The notes under the pieces were generated by a model. That model was not told where the DNA came from. It made no database searches and saw only the letters and a program-made list of their open reading frames with translations. A DNA stretch of 64,000 nt from Edaphochlamys debaryana. Taxonomy: Eukaryota; Chlorophyta; Chlorophyceae; Chlamydomonadales. Where the stretch lies: positions 1-64,000 of the forward strand of contig JAEHOE010000110.1 in assembly GCA_016858145.1 (NCBI GenBank), in the 5' to 3' direction. This document shows positions 8,501 to 18,400 of the stretch, piece by piece. Each line of letters opens with the position of its first letter. Positions within the stretch are counted from its first letter, which is position 1. The position numbers and the translations under genes were made by a program.

Positions 8501-11500
8501 CCTCGGGCGCCACCTCGGGGGTCTTGAGCAGATCCAGCAGCTCGGCCATCATCTTGCCCAGGATCTCGAGCGCCGCCGCCGTCTTGCCCGGCGCCATGGG
8601 GCCGAAGCGGACGTTTGAGCTGCCGTCCTTCATGTGCGAGAAGGAGACCTGCTCCACGGGCGGCAGGCGCATGGAGCTGGGCAGCGGCCCGGGGGGCAGC
8701 TGCCGGAAGCTGGCAGGCATGGGCTCCTTGGTGGTGTTGAAGGCCGCGGCCGCGGCCGCGGAGGCCTGCGGCGGCCACACGGTCTGGCCCTGGATTGGCG
8801 TTGGTGGCCCAGTCGGGGACACGGCGGGGCCGGTCTCCTTGCTGGCGAAGCTGCCGACGCTGTTGCACGCGCTCATACCCCCCCCCAGCTGGGAGACTGA
8901 AGCCGACGTGGCCAGGGCTGCGCCGGGGGTGCCGTACTCCACGTACGTGACGAACGTACCGTTGTACGGGTGCTGGGCCACCGAGAGGACGTCCGTGTGC
9001 AGCGCGGACGCCGAGCTCGGCGCGTACGAGGAGGGCGGTGGGTGCGAGAAAGGCGGAGCTCCGTAGCCCATGGGCCAGGACGGTGGCGGCGGCACCCCGG
9101 GCGGCGGGGCCGCCGGGGCCCGGAAGGAGGCCGAGGACGCGAAGGCACCTGCAGGCGGAGCCTGAGGGCCCTGGCTGTAGCCGTAGCTGTGGCCGTACGA
9201 CGAGGGCGGCGGCGTGGAGTAGCCGTAGCCGTAGCCGTAGGATGCGGGACCCTGGCCGTAGTGCAGCGCCGCAGGCGGAGCCTGGGACTGCAGGTACGGC
9301 GAGGCCTCTGCAGCGTAGGCAGCGTGCTGCGGGTTGCCCTTGCCTCGGTTGTTGTCCTTGGGCTTGGCGTAGTCCTGCCTGCGGGGGCGGTCGCCCTGCG
9401 GCTGCTGCTGGCGCGGCGCCGAGAGCAGCGCCGCGTACTCCGGCTTCTTGCGGACCAGCTCCGCCCAGGCGTTGTCCATGTTGATGGACTTGGGGTGGCC
9501 GGGCAGCGCGGTCAGGTTGCCGGCCTTGGCGTTGGCCGTGCAGAAGTCCACCGAGTGGTGCTTGGCGTTGCAGAAGGAGCAGTCGCCCGTGGAGCCGGTG
9601 GCGGGGCCGGGCTCCGCCTTGGGCCAGCGGGGCTTGCTGCCGCCGCTCGACTGCTGCTGCTGCTGGCGCCCGCCCGCCTGGCCGCCGTAGCCCTTGCCGT
9701 GGTCCTGGCAACCGGAGTGTGTGGCCAGAGCCGAGACGCTGTTGGCCATGCGCTCGATCTGCGACGAGAGGCGGGCGATGTCGGCCGAGCCCACGCCGGG
9801 GGCGCTGGTGCTCTCGGAGACGGGGCCAGCAGACGTGGCGAACGCCTTGACCTTCTTGGGGTCCTTGACCTTGCTGTCGGCGGCCTCCTGCTCGACCCGG
9901 AAGGCACTGTAGATCTCGTGGCAGCGGACGATGGCCTTGGCGAGGTCCCAGGCGGTGGGGTCGCTGTCCTCCTTGCCCAGGTAGCTGACCTTGATGGTGT
10001 CATTCATGAAGCTGGCCTTGACCCAGTGCGACTCCATGACGGCCCGGAGCCAGCGCTCGGTGCGGACGCGCCTCGAGATGCTGGCCTCGCTGATGGGCCT
10101 GACGATGGAGAGGAAGCGGGCGCCCGCCGTCATGGGGTCCTCGAGGGGCTCGACGCCGAAGGTGTCGTAGCTCTTCTTGGACGTGGGGTCCTCGCGGCCG
10201 AACTTCTTGGCCAGGGCCTCCAGCAGGTACTCGCAGGCGTCGAGCTTGAGGTCAGGGAGCTTGGCCTGGCCCTTGTACTCGGGGGGATTGGCGACGCCGG
10301 CGTGGAGCAGGGTCCACTTGTCCTTGTGCTCAGTCAGGGCCTCGGCGCCCTCGGTCGCACACCAGCCTTGCACGACCAGGTTGAGGTTGTTGCCCCCATC
10401 CTTGGTGAGTCCCCCGGCCATGCCGGCGAGGATGAGCTCGGCAATCAGGGCCTTGTTGTCGCCTCGGTCGCTCATGGCCCACTGCTTGACGAACAGGCGA
10501 GCGGACTGCAGGAAGGCAGGAAGGGAAGTTGGCTTAGCATCGAAGCTGGGACAGTTGCGGTCGCCCATGTCTTCGTCTTCACTCCACCTGGGCGGAGCCC
10601 GGGGAGCTAGCTGGGCAGCAGGTGCCGGTGCAGGCAGCGCCGGGGCGGGAGGAGGTTGCTCCCCGTCGCCCTCCTCAGCAGGTGCTAAGTCTAGAGCCCC
10701 CGCAGCCGCAGGCTGGGGAGGCTGTGCTTGATCGGCCGGGGCGGGGCCCGGGCCGAGATCTTGCTAGGCGGAGGACCCTTCCTTCGGGGTCACGCTGGCT
10801 CTAGGAGGCGACCCCGCGAGCTGCCGGACGGTAAGGAGGTGCGAGCGCGGCTGGGGGGGCTAAGGTCGGCCTGAGTGGGAAGTACAGATGCTGGGATGGG
10901 AAGTACGGCAGATAACCGGTGTGTGGGGAAGGTGTTGTCAGCCTATAATGTAGGCGCGTCGGGCGGTGCCGGCAGGCGATGCCCGAGCTCCTCGGCGAGT
11001 GCAGGTAGAGCCCCCGCAGCCGAGGGCTGCGGGGCTGGCGGAGAGGGAATGCGGGCGGGGCCCGGTCCCGAAGACGCTCCAGCAGCGCTGCCACCGGAGT
11101 TGGAGCCAGAAGGACCTGCAACGTCGTTGCGGGTTGGCTCAGTCGCGAGGTCGGCCGAAGGGGCGCGACGATGTTGAGGCTCACCGGAGCCTCCGGAGTT
11201 CGACGGCCCAGCACCGGCGGAGCCGGTGGGGTCTTGCTCAAATAGCGGGTTGCCGCGAAGAGCAGTTGTAGCCGTTCGCGGGTCAGCGAGGCCTCGTCCG
11301 CGAGTTGGGCTTGCAGGTGCCGAGCGTATGGGAGTACCTGCGTTTCGGGCGTTCAGCAGGGCAGCCAAACGATCGATCGGGAGATTAGCCTCCTGCTCTT
11401 CTTGTCTACGGAGCTCGCGCGCCGCAGCTCGACTCGCGGTCGTGGACACAGGCGTGAGCTGAGGAATCGGCAGAGGCGCGGCCGCGGGCCCACGCCTATC

Positions 11501-11576
11501 AGCAGCAGACGCAGTCTGTTGCTTAGACTTCCTAGAAGACTCCTTGGAAGCCAGATCGCAGCGCGGGCGGAGCCCG
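4188..11576. repeat. Short palindromes centred on GGCGGAGCC / GGCGGGGCC
   Basis: The core recurs at least eleven times across the retrotransposon. Copies are near 4188, 6463, 6520, 7543, 7951, 9100, 9151, 9271, 10590, 11212 and 11565. Flanking bases often pair across the core: CCTC/GAGG at 7539-7555, CACC/GGTG at 11212-11228, TCC/GGA at 7951-7965 and GGC/GCC at 9100-9114. The flanks differ but remain complementary, as expected of hairpin-forming units. Four copies in coding frames give the same Gln-Ala-Pro-Pro-Ala peptide. Confidence 0.6.
5277..10568 (-). CDS. Giant Gag-protease polyprotein
   Basis: The 1763-codon ORF starts at an ATG at 10568. Residues 1-250 are a helical capsid-like region. 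A CCHC zinc knuckle (Cys-x2-Cys-x4-His-x4-Cys, beginning Cys-Ser-Phe-Cys) lies near 9555-9600 and would bind element RNA. A long Ala/Pro/Gln/Tyr/Gly-rich stretch follows (about 8600-9400). A folded-looking domain is at about 7850-8450, an Arg/Ser-rich stretch at about 7230-7560, and more Pro/Ala-rich linker down to 6300. At about 5540-6120 is an aspartic protease-like domain: Asp-Met-Gly-Leu-Thr takes the place of Asp-Ser/Thr-Gly-Ala, and Val-Phe-Gly-Arg-Pro-Phe-Leu matches the Leu-Gly-Arg-x-x-Leu region. Beyond about 5500 the frame is probably no longer the functional one, because Pol continues in another frame. This is much longer than usual Gag proteins. Confidence 0.85.
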   Translation of the reverse strand: MGDRNCPSFDAKPTSLPAFLQSARLFVKQWAMSDRGDNKALIAELILAGMAGGLTKDGGNNLNLVVQGWCATEGAEALTEHKDKWTLLHAGVANPPEYKGQAKLPDLKLDACEYLLEALAKKFGREDPTSKKSYDTFGVEPLEDPMTAGARFLSIVRPISEASISRRVRTERWLRAVMESHWVKASFMNDTIKVSYLGKEDSDPTAWDLAKAIVRCHEIYSAFRVEQEAADSKVKDPKKVKAFATSAGPVSESTSAPGVGSADIARLSSQIERMANSVSALATHSGCQDHGKGYGGQAGGRQQQQQSSGGSKPRWPKAEPGPATGSTGDCSFCNAKHHSVDFCTANAKAGNLTALPGHPKSINMDNAWAELVRKKPEYAALLSAPRQQQPQGDRPRRQDYAKPKDNNRGKGNPQHAAYAAEASPYLQSQAPPAALHYGQGPASYGYGYGYSTPPPSSYGHSYGYSQGPQAPPAGAFASSASFRAPAAPPPGVPPPPSWPMGYGAPPFSHPPPSSYAPSSASALHTDVLSVAQHPYNGTFVTYVEYGTPGAALATSASVSQLGGGMSACNSVGSFASKETGPAVSPTGPPTPIQGQTVWPPQASAAAAAAFNTTKEPMPASFRQLPPGPLPSSMRLPPVEQVSFSHMKDGSSNVRFGPMAPGKTAAALEILGKMMAELLDLLKTPEVAPEASALACSSSAATTGSKVEEIKRYLKSELAGSLHYVDNSDPKRGAGLLKADGTRIFPPGIGPDTMCNTVGLMVQSLYESLGVKLEPCNAGVKSLRQSSRPLGIARVWNVITPGTASELRVCGDFLVVPDDWAAGLFTMLWGGPLFHQCGMLYDYYPRPHLRFRSGLHQGDETINGHVALVPAPPELEKVAASLRACYATALLPFEPSPPPVAEARAQPKTVSVRIPTMRFDPSDYARPRASSLGLSDRRIRIWDWSPTDGASVAFATSLDNAEEVVEEEMLVYEDEELAEADARGELSGPQLEEVEPHHTQVPTSAASAPPRGGPEIQALATHDRPRRPASSRDEGRQSSRGRSRSRDGGAESRGRDHERERSGDRQPRRSGSGGAGGRRPSGSPQRSRSRSPGTPGRLSGSRRPCTLCSCLREATKLQAYRDLAVFPGHENYRGAGPRLGNPLRYPPWSRHSQDYCLLHALLGGPTLLRWTPELQDSLGSLDIKGFFQPINEVDLQPWPEDLPALPLARAYDRGDKQLRRECRWTEEVLARMGPNPDRPNVSVYRQSERHIHSSTHFIGAYIDWCRKLRDWLAFKGQTIGWREQRPLPAPQPAPPQPCKERSRPSEVPPAAAAGPSTSVTPQRDAVAAGPSGSAQVRNREALEAGAQAPPAVPSPKRQATATPTARAPPAALEAAASADQGPRPAGAKPGPTAPVLAAALASRYPYLPPPLPAPAVRDALVPPLPAEQPGSDPQALPASQQAYMWRRASAIMVGDVIFGKGCADTYQGYTEREAAVALPRPPPPVCVLASACYHGSSLTDDVTPMDRNDLCTGLLFGDNERSRWESQGLPKIEITCAGFDITSASYSIDMGLTGACCLMRQDLFNGVPVAVLQDTEVTTAGLYHEDEVIKVFGARGVKKSFYSTKRTARDVRIFINGTLGRDGAPGEPAAIMVQVPVAPVLPVEDLPYGIVFGRPFLSLLRANISVRTSGDEYWLSYPVDDTASWRTRLWLCNRYGQRHPLLRPSGRPGFEQGGGRVRARVQARARVQALLVFKAARAGPAARDQARGLRRRHRAGRATRLHQR

Positions 11577-11677
11577 GAGCGATCGAGTCTGGGAGTCCGT
11601 AGCGCGCGGCGCCAGCGGACGGAAGAGAAGTCGGAAGCAAATCTGCGAGCAAAGACGCAGGCGGTGCCTGGGCTCAC
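10943..11677 (-). CDS. Low-complexity ORF upstream of Gag, unknown
   Basis: This is a 244-codon open frame with a GTG but no ATG at its start. It is rich in Ser, Ala, Pro, Gly and Arg, with a short charged helical stretch (Ala-Arg-Glu-Leu-Arg-Arg-Gln-Glu-Glu near 11400). It lies 375 bases upstream of the Gag ATG in the retrotransposon's leader. It could be a decayed N-terminal part of Gag, a separate small protein, or a chance open frame in GC-rich leader DNA. No family is recognised. Confidence 0.3.
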   Translation of the reverse strand: MSPGTACVFARRFASDFSSVRWRRALRTPRLDRSGLRPRCDLASKESSRKSKQQTASAADRRGPAAAPLPIPQLTPVSTTASRAAARELRRQEEQEANLPIDRLAALLNARNAGTPIRSAPASPTRGRGLADPRTATTALRGNPLFEQDPTGSAGAGPSNSGGSGEPQHRRAPSADLATEPTRNDVAGPSGSNSGGSAAGASSGPGPARIPSPPAPQPSAAGALPALAEELGHRLPAPPDAPTL

Positions 11678-11847
11678 TTCTAGGACCAGCGCCGAGGCTC
11701 AGCAGCTGGGTCGAGCGAAGGCTCCTCGGGAAGTCATCGGGTGGCACGGAGACTGCGCCGCAGGCGCTAGAGGCAGCAGAGCAGCAACACTCTAGTAGTT
11801 ACAGTCACAGCAGAGTAGATCCGCCGCTAGTAGTAGTAGCAGCAGTG

Positions 11848-11869
11848 CTTCCGACTTGCCAGTCGGAAG
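11848..11869. repeat. Perfect 9-bp inverted repeat with 4-base loop
   Basis: CTTCCGACT, a TGCC loop, then AGTCGGAAG. It lies at the outer side of the retrotransposon leader, next to a run of TAG/CAG trinucleotides (11827-11845). It may belong to the LTR edge or be a small independent hairpin. Confidence 0.6.
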
Positions 11870-11879
11870 CTGGGCGTTC

Positions 11880-14800
11880 GCCTAAGTCCCCCCGATCGGA
11901 AGGGCTCATTGCCGTACCTCAGGTGCTCATGCCACGTGTCTCACGAGCCAAACCCTGGTGTCACAACCCTAGTCACGACCCTAGACGTACCCTCCAGCAC
12001 AAACCAGCAGACCGGCCACAAACCTCCAGCATCCTACCTCAACTCCCGACCGGCAACCATACTGTGACAGCGACGGTACTGTGCTCTGTCAGCATTTGCT
12101 GCGGCAGACGCCAATCCGGTGGGGCTGGGCTCAATGAGCCCTGTCTAACTGTCAAGGGTTCCAAGCAACGCCGTGTGAACAACCGGTTGCTGGGCCCGCA
12201 GCTGCAATGCTTGACACAGAGTGGTTGCAAATGATGGGCACTACAGCCCAGTCCTTCTCAATGCATGTATGGTTTCTGCGCACTTGTGGATGAGGCATGC
12301 CATGCCAGTGGTTGTAATTGGAATGCTCGGGATGGGGATTGCGGGTGGTGGCCTGGGGGGTGGGGGACTGGAGGCGAACGTGTCGCTCGGGCCGCTCGGG
12401 CGGCAGTATTGGGTGTGGAATCCCCCGGCGTTTCCGGTTTATTCAAGCGTGCGTACGTGCGCGAGCATGGGCGGAGCTTTCTGTGCCGCGCTGAGTCTTT
12501 GCCTCACACATTTGCCGGCATCTGCTGGCTGCCCGTTTGAGGGTTTCATCCCATTGTCACGAAGTGCAAGAGCGGCCCGACGCAGTCAGGGCAGCTCTAT
12601 ACGGTATGCCTCACGATGGTTTGCTGTTGGTTCTGCCATCATGTTATGCCGCGCAGTTGGCCCCTTCGGCCTTTGATTTGACATCATCTATGTTTCGCGT
12701 ACTTCTTTGTGTAGGTTGTGCCGCTTCGCCAGTGGTTTTTGGCTTGCTGCGGCACTTCATGTGTTGTCAGGACACACCATGGGCTGAGGTAAGGTCAGTT
12801 CCAGGATACGCTGGGAGCAAAGGTGAATGCTCGAGATGTCCGGGAACCCTTTGTGAGAGCCCCGATGTGTGGGCTGCAGGGAGACGGCTGGCTCACGCTA
12901 GTCGTGGAGCACTGGTACGGCGCGGCCGTACGTCTGATTATGGCAGAGGTACCGATCAGCAGCCGAGGGGATGGAGGTGTCCCCTAGCAGGCGATGGTAT
13001 GGCGTGTACCGTACTGTGTGCTGACAGTGTCCTCTAGTCTGGCGAACAGAATACCGTTGCCTTCAGATGCACCCACACTTTGTGCCTCCTCGAAAGGGTG
13101 GCGATATGGCGCCGGGCATCACCTAGCGCTTCTACTTAAGGTGCCCTCTCGGGTGCCCTCTACAAACCTATTACCTAAGGACGGGGGCACCCTCCCTCGG
13201 GGCGCCCTCTCGGGGCGCCCTCCTGGGCTCTCCCCTTGCCGTCCCCCCCTAAAGGGACGGGCTGTCCGCCCCGGTGCCCCTGGGGCTTTATAAATCCCTT
13301 CTTATGATTCTGTTGCTGAGACCGAGAGCGCTCAAGCAAGCAAGGGCGGCGTGGTTTGCAGGCAACGGCTGCTGTCTTTCGGCTGAGCCGCCGCCGTCAG
13401 GCTCTGCGGGCGGAGAAGCCCCCCAGGATTACCCCGTGTCGGCGGGGCCACGGCGTGCGGCACTGATTGGAGAAAGGGCAGTGACTGCGGCGCGCGACGA
13501 TGTCGAACGATGCAGTATGGTTGGTCTGGCAGGTGGACCAGGGTCTAGCTGGGAGGAAGGTGTACGGCATGCGGGCGGTGCCCGGCGGCGACGGACGGAG
13601 TCGGATCGAGGTGTGAGGGCGATGGTTTGATCCCTGTTGGCACGGATCCCGGCAGTAATCAGGGGGGTAGGTGCTGCTTGCTTTTACTATTGTCTCGTCG
13701 CAGTGCAGATTACCGGTACTGCAGCAGCTGGGGGGCGGTAACCTGGTATCGTGGTATGTGTCCGGTGCTGGCGCATGTAACACGACGGCGAAGAGAAAGT
13801 GTGACCCTATCACGAGGGTAGAGCGGTAGACAGCCGAATTGGTGAATGCAATGCAAGAGCACGAGAGCATGCACGGCTCATCAGGCAGAGGTCCCGCCGC
13901 CACCGCTGCTGCCTCTCGTCAGAGCCCTCGCCTCGGGGCGCGCAAGCAGGGGAGGATGCCCCTAGAACCCAGGCGCGTGCAAGCCCCCGCCCATCAGAAG
14001 GACCTAGAAGGAAAGCCGACGGGGACGAGCTCCTGCTGCTCCGAGCTCCTGCCGTGCTCAACTCGCGCCCACGCTCACCAGCACACGCGAACCCCTTGCC
14101 GCCTGGGACCACCCGTCGGTGTTCCCCTCATGCAGGGTCCATGCCTACCTGCCGTGCACGGAGGCTTGCTTGCCCCATGCGTCTGCCCGCTTCCACCGCA
14201 TGAGCGCCTGGCAGTCTTGTTGAGGGGTTGCAGCATCTTTGCGGCAGCTCGATCGTGTCCGCCTTCATTGCACGTCGGAAGGCCCAGCAGGCCTGGCACC
14301 CCAGCCACGGGCCTCCAGGCCTCCAGGGTGCCCCCAGGCCCCGGCGAGATCCTCCTGCATTACGAGAGGCTCTCAACTCGCTCACCAGCTTCACGGCTAG
14401 GCCCACTCGATCCGCGTGAAAGCGATGCGTCGAGCACAATGCTTGCAGGGCATGGCTATTCTCGTCTCGCCCTGACCCGCCCGCCACGGCCCGCGGGCTG
14501 TCCACACCTGCCAAGGAATGTTGGATCCCTCCCCCTTATCCACCAGACAGTCGCCGAGAACAGGGTCAACCATGGCCAATCGACCCGAAGGAAAAGAAGA
14601 ATGCCGCCGCTTTGTAGAACAATGGCGACAGGATAAATCCCCTCGCCGCCAACATGATTAGGTACCTTGCTGCCGCTTGTCACAGGGCACGCTGGTCCGC
14701 GCTTTCGAGCGTCTCATCCTTGCGAGCCCCAACCCTCACCACAAAGCACTCGAAACGTCTCTCGCCCCTCGCTCTTGGCCCACGCTGCTGGCTACCTGGC

Positions 14801-15470
14801 TAACCTTCGCCTGGCCCGGTCAGTCCAGCGTCCGACGTTGGACGCCCCCGAGCCCAGCCTTCCGACCAAGACACCGCTCCGTCGCCCCAAGCAAAGTCCG
14901 CTCCCATACCAGCACGGCAAGACCAGCAGCTTATGACGCTCCGGTCCCGCTCAGCCGCTGCCGAAGGGCAGGCCCGCTGGCCGCGGCTTGCGGCAGTGCA
15001 TTAGACCTCGCAGCCGCTCCCGAGCGGTCGCTGCCGCTTCCAAAGGGTCGCTACTGCCCCGAAGGTTCGCTGCCCCTCCGCCGCTGCCCCTCCATCACTG
15101 CCGCCCGCTGCGCTGCCGCTCAGCTGCTGCCCAGGGGCAGGCCCGCAGAGCGCAGCGTGGCCCGGAGCCGCTCCTCCCACGCGAACCTGCGGAGACAACC
15201 GGAGGAGTGGAGCTCAGGGAGGCGAGGCGGCAAGGCGTGTGCAAGCAGCGGGCTGGAGCCGCCAGCTGCAATGGGTGCTAGCTATCCCCCATCCCTCCGA
15301 CGGGCCGGCCCCTGCGCCGTGGTCGCATGTTGACGCGGTCCAGGTCCCGGTCAGGGGCCGCTCAGGTCGTCCGGCCAGGTCGCACGCACATCAACCGGTC
15401 CCGTCGTAAGCGGTCAGTAGTGCAGCCCGCTGTCAGGTGTGTGCCCGCCCTGCATCCCCTCGTCCCCCGT
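11880..15470. other. Intergenic stretch without a supportable gene
   Basis: Several open frames up to about 220 codons exist on both strands (for example 14677-15333 plus), but none shows a recognisable motif, a splice-consistent structure or gene-like composition. Base composition shifts: 12000-13100 is less GC-rich, and 13135-13260 holds repeated GGGGCGCCCTC-like units. A copy of an interspersed repeat lies at about 13370-13450. Confidence 0.5.
13368..13450 (-). repeat. Fragment of interspersed repeat block R2, inverted
   Basis: Its reverse complement contains the sequence ending in GAGCCTGACGGCGGCGG then CTCAG, preceded by ACACGGGGTAATCCTGGGG. The same order occurs at 29437-29495 and 62260-62325. 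It is a partial copy of the right end of block R2. Confidence 0.75.
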
Positions 15471-15475
15471 CACCC

Positions 15476-18400
15476 TCACCTCGAGTTGTCCCGTGAGTCA
15501 AAGTCAATGGGGTTGTTGTTGCAGTGCGCCACGTAGGCATAGATCCCGGCCAGCAGCGCTGCGATCAGGGGGCCGTACATGGAGATCTCCCAGGATCCTG
15601 GGGGTGGGGTCGCGATCGGGATCGGGTTCGGAGAGGGAGGGAGGTGTTGTAAGATAGGGTCCGAATCTCGAGCGAAAGAGTTTGGGGCCAAGGTAGCTCG
15701 AGGGGCCGTGCAAGAGGGCCACCGAAGAGCGTGGCGAAAGACGATGAGTTTGGGCGGGAAAGGGCGTTTGTTGGAGGTCTGATGTGAGACTAACGCGGCA
15801 CAGAAGCCACGCAGACCGGAGCTGAGCGTCAGGGAAGCTTTGAGGGAAGCGGCCATCGGTCGCGCTGCCGCACTGTGCTGTCGTACCACATACGCGCCGT
15901 ACCTGTGCCGTACATGGCCGCGGTGGCGTCGAGCAGGAAGCCGCACGCCGCGATTCCGAAGACCGCCCCCAGCGCTCCGCACGTGTTGCTGATGCCCAGT
16001 AGGGCGCCTGGGTGTGGGGGCGGGGTCGGAATCTTCAGTTGAGCAGCCACCGGCCTGACAGGACCCCATACACAGGCAGACACCATACACAGGCAGACAC
16101 CATGCACAGGCCTTTCAACACACATCCGCCCCTGCCGTCTAACACCTCCCTCCCCGCCTTTCCTTGCTCCCCTCCTGCTTCCTCCCACCATGCCCGGCCC
16201 AATCCCGCCCCCCCAGCCCCAACACCCAGGTACGCACCCGCGTACTTGGCCGACAGGTCGTTGGGCCCTGACCAGAGCCCCCATCCGCCCCTACCGACCA
16301 ACACCTCACTCCTCTCCTCTCTTCCCACGCCCAGCCCCGGCCCGGCCCCCTGACCTGCAGCCCCGCTCACCCGCGTACTTGGCCGACAGGTCGTTGGGTG
16401 TGCAGAAGAGCCCCGCCAGCGTGAAGGGGTGCGCCGTGAGCCCCACCACCACCAGCCCCACCACCCAGGCGGGGTCCTCGGAGCCCAGGGCGCCCGCCAT
16501 GGCGGCGGCGGAGCCAAGCATGGAGATGGACTGGGGGGGGGGGTTGGGGGGTTGGAGGAAGATAAGGGTTGTTGATTTGGCTTCGGGAGATTGCGAAATG
16601 AATGGAGCGGACGCAACCCCTTTGTCCTGCCCCTCGCCACCTGTGCCCGCGCCGCCTCCCCCGCTTCCCGCCCCACACCTGCACGGTCTTCCGCACGGTG
16701 GGCAGCGGCATGCCGCGCGCCAGCAGCCCGTCCGCGAAGCGCCCGGCGATGTTCGAGACCACGAAGCCGGAGAGGGCGGGGACCATGGACATGAGGGAGG
16801 CCTGGGGGGGGGAGGGTTAGGGGAAGGAGAGGGGTGTGGAGGACGCGAGAGGGTTGAGAAGGGTGAGGAGAGCGCGCGCATACCATGGTCCGCAAGACCG
16901 TCACGCGACGGCACCCTGCACCCGCGACTGCAGCGCACCACGACATCTGATCAGCACCTCAAACAGCTCAGCGCTTTGTCCCCCCCGCACCTGCGATAGG
17001 TCCATCCCCAGGTCCTGGACGAAGTAAGTGGGCAGCCATGAGAGGAGCGTGAAGTAGTACCTGGGGAGCAGGAACGAGGGGGGGGGCGCCCAGGGGCAAG
17101 AGAGGATTGAGGATGGGGAGTTGCAACAGGGAGTGGAGTGGCTAAACCCCGGCAACTGCACACAGGCAGCCCACTCCCGCCCCGTGTCGCATCCCTCCCC
17201 AGACGCCACCGACCCGTTCCTTACATGTCGATGCAGAGCTGGGCCCTTCCCCAAACGCCCCGCGCCAATCTCCCCTTCCCAATCCGACCCCTTGAACCCC
17301 GTCCTCCCGACCCTCACGAACTTCCCCTCCCCTGCCACCCTCACATGTTATTGCAGAAGTGCGTCACCATTAGCGCCTGCACCTCCCCAGATCGGAGGAA
17401 GGCCCTGTACGGCACCACAGCCGACCCCTCCTCATGCGCCTCGCCCGCCGCCGCCGCCGCCGTACGCGCCGCCGCCGACCCCACTATCCCCGTCAGCCCC
17501 GCCGCCAGCTCCGGGTCCTGAGCGGCGATGGCCGGCATGACGCTGCCCTCGAACCAGGCGTACCACACCAGGCCTGGGGGGCGGGGGGGAAGAAGGGGCG
17601 CCAGGGTTCGTGTCAGGGGGCGGGCGTACGGTGATGGTCGGCGTGACGCTGCCCTTGAACCAGGCGTACCACACCAGGCCTGGGGGGTGGGGGGGGAAGA
17701 AGGGGCCAGGGTTCGTGTCAGCGTTAGCTGCAAGCCAGGGGAGGAGGCACAAACTCAGGGCAAGATACCGTACCCTTGCGCTCCTCACCCCCACGCTCCT
17801 TGCCCCTCCCCCATCCCCCTTCGCCCCATGCGCCATGCCCTTGCTCTCCCCCCACCCCACCCCTCTGGCCCCCCTCTCACCCAGGCCCCCGTACACGTAG
17901 AAGAGCGCCTGCCAGCCCAGCCCCGCCACGATGGGCGGCGCCGCCAGCAGCCCCACCACCGTGCCCAGGTGCAGCCCCCCGAAGGTGGTGGTCACGGCCT
18001 GCGCGCGGCCCGAGGCGGGCACGGTGCGGGCGACCAGGTCCACCACCGCCGAGGGAGCCACGCCCTGGCCCGCGCCCACCACGAAGCTGAGGGGAGAGGG
18101 GAGAGGGGGGAGGGGGGAGGGGGGAGGGGAGTGGGAGAGGGGAGGGAAGAGGGCAGGGAAGGGGATGTTTGTTGCTGAGCGGGATCGCGCCGACGCCAGG
18201 GAAACCTTGCATGGATCGGTACATACAGGGAAGGGGATGGGCACGAGGTGGCGGGGCGAGGAGCGGACTCTGAGCGCAGAGGTGCGCGACCCACACCCGT
18301 ACGACCACAGAAACGCGTGGTGCGCTACGGTGCTGCCACGTATACGTGCACGTGTCCTCGCCCCGCCCCGCCCGCGTTCCCCTCCTCCCGCCCGCCCGCC

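Larger units (their letters stand above)
1..11870 (-). mobile_element. Ty3/gypsy-type LTR retrotransposon, decayed, 3' part cut by window edge
   Basis: Read on the minus strand, the order is: low-complexity ORF, Gag with a CCHC zinc knuckle, aspartic protease-like domain, reverse transcriptase, RNase H, a methyltransferase-like insert, integrase. RT before integrase is the Ty3/gypsy order. The element runs off the left edge inside or just after integrase, so the 3' LTR is not in the window. The 5' LTR should lie right of about 11,000, but I could not place its ends without the second copy. A perfect hairpin at 11848-11869 may mark the outer region. Pol is interrupted by an in-frame TGA (3791-3793), a frame change in 5277-5533, and several frameshifts below 2200, so this copy is probably not autonomous. 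The right boundary is approximate. Confidence 0.9.

Noticed and set aside
8970..10610. 546-codon plus-strand open frame opposite Gag
   Set aside because: Lies antisense to the Gag frame with its zinc knuckle; it has only Gly/Val/Arg-rich shadow composition and no motif.
14677..15333. 218-codon plus-strand open frame
   Set aside because: No motif or exon structure, and arginine/proline-rich composition expected of random GC-rich DNA.
16200..16330. Second Asn-Asp-Leu-Ser-Ala-Lys-Tyr coding block as an extra exon of the transporter
   Set aside because: Including it would break phase into the next exon; it is better explained as an intronic copy of the exon 8 edge.
17640..17690. Alternative exon 5 start of the transporter
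   Set aside because: The block runs into intron sequence and lacks a matching donor in phase; the copy at 17573 continues into conserved coding sequence.
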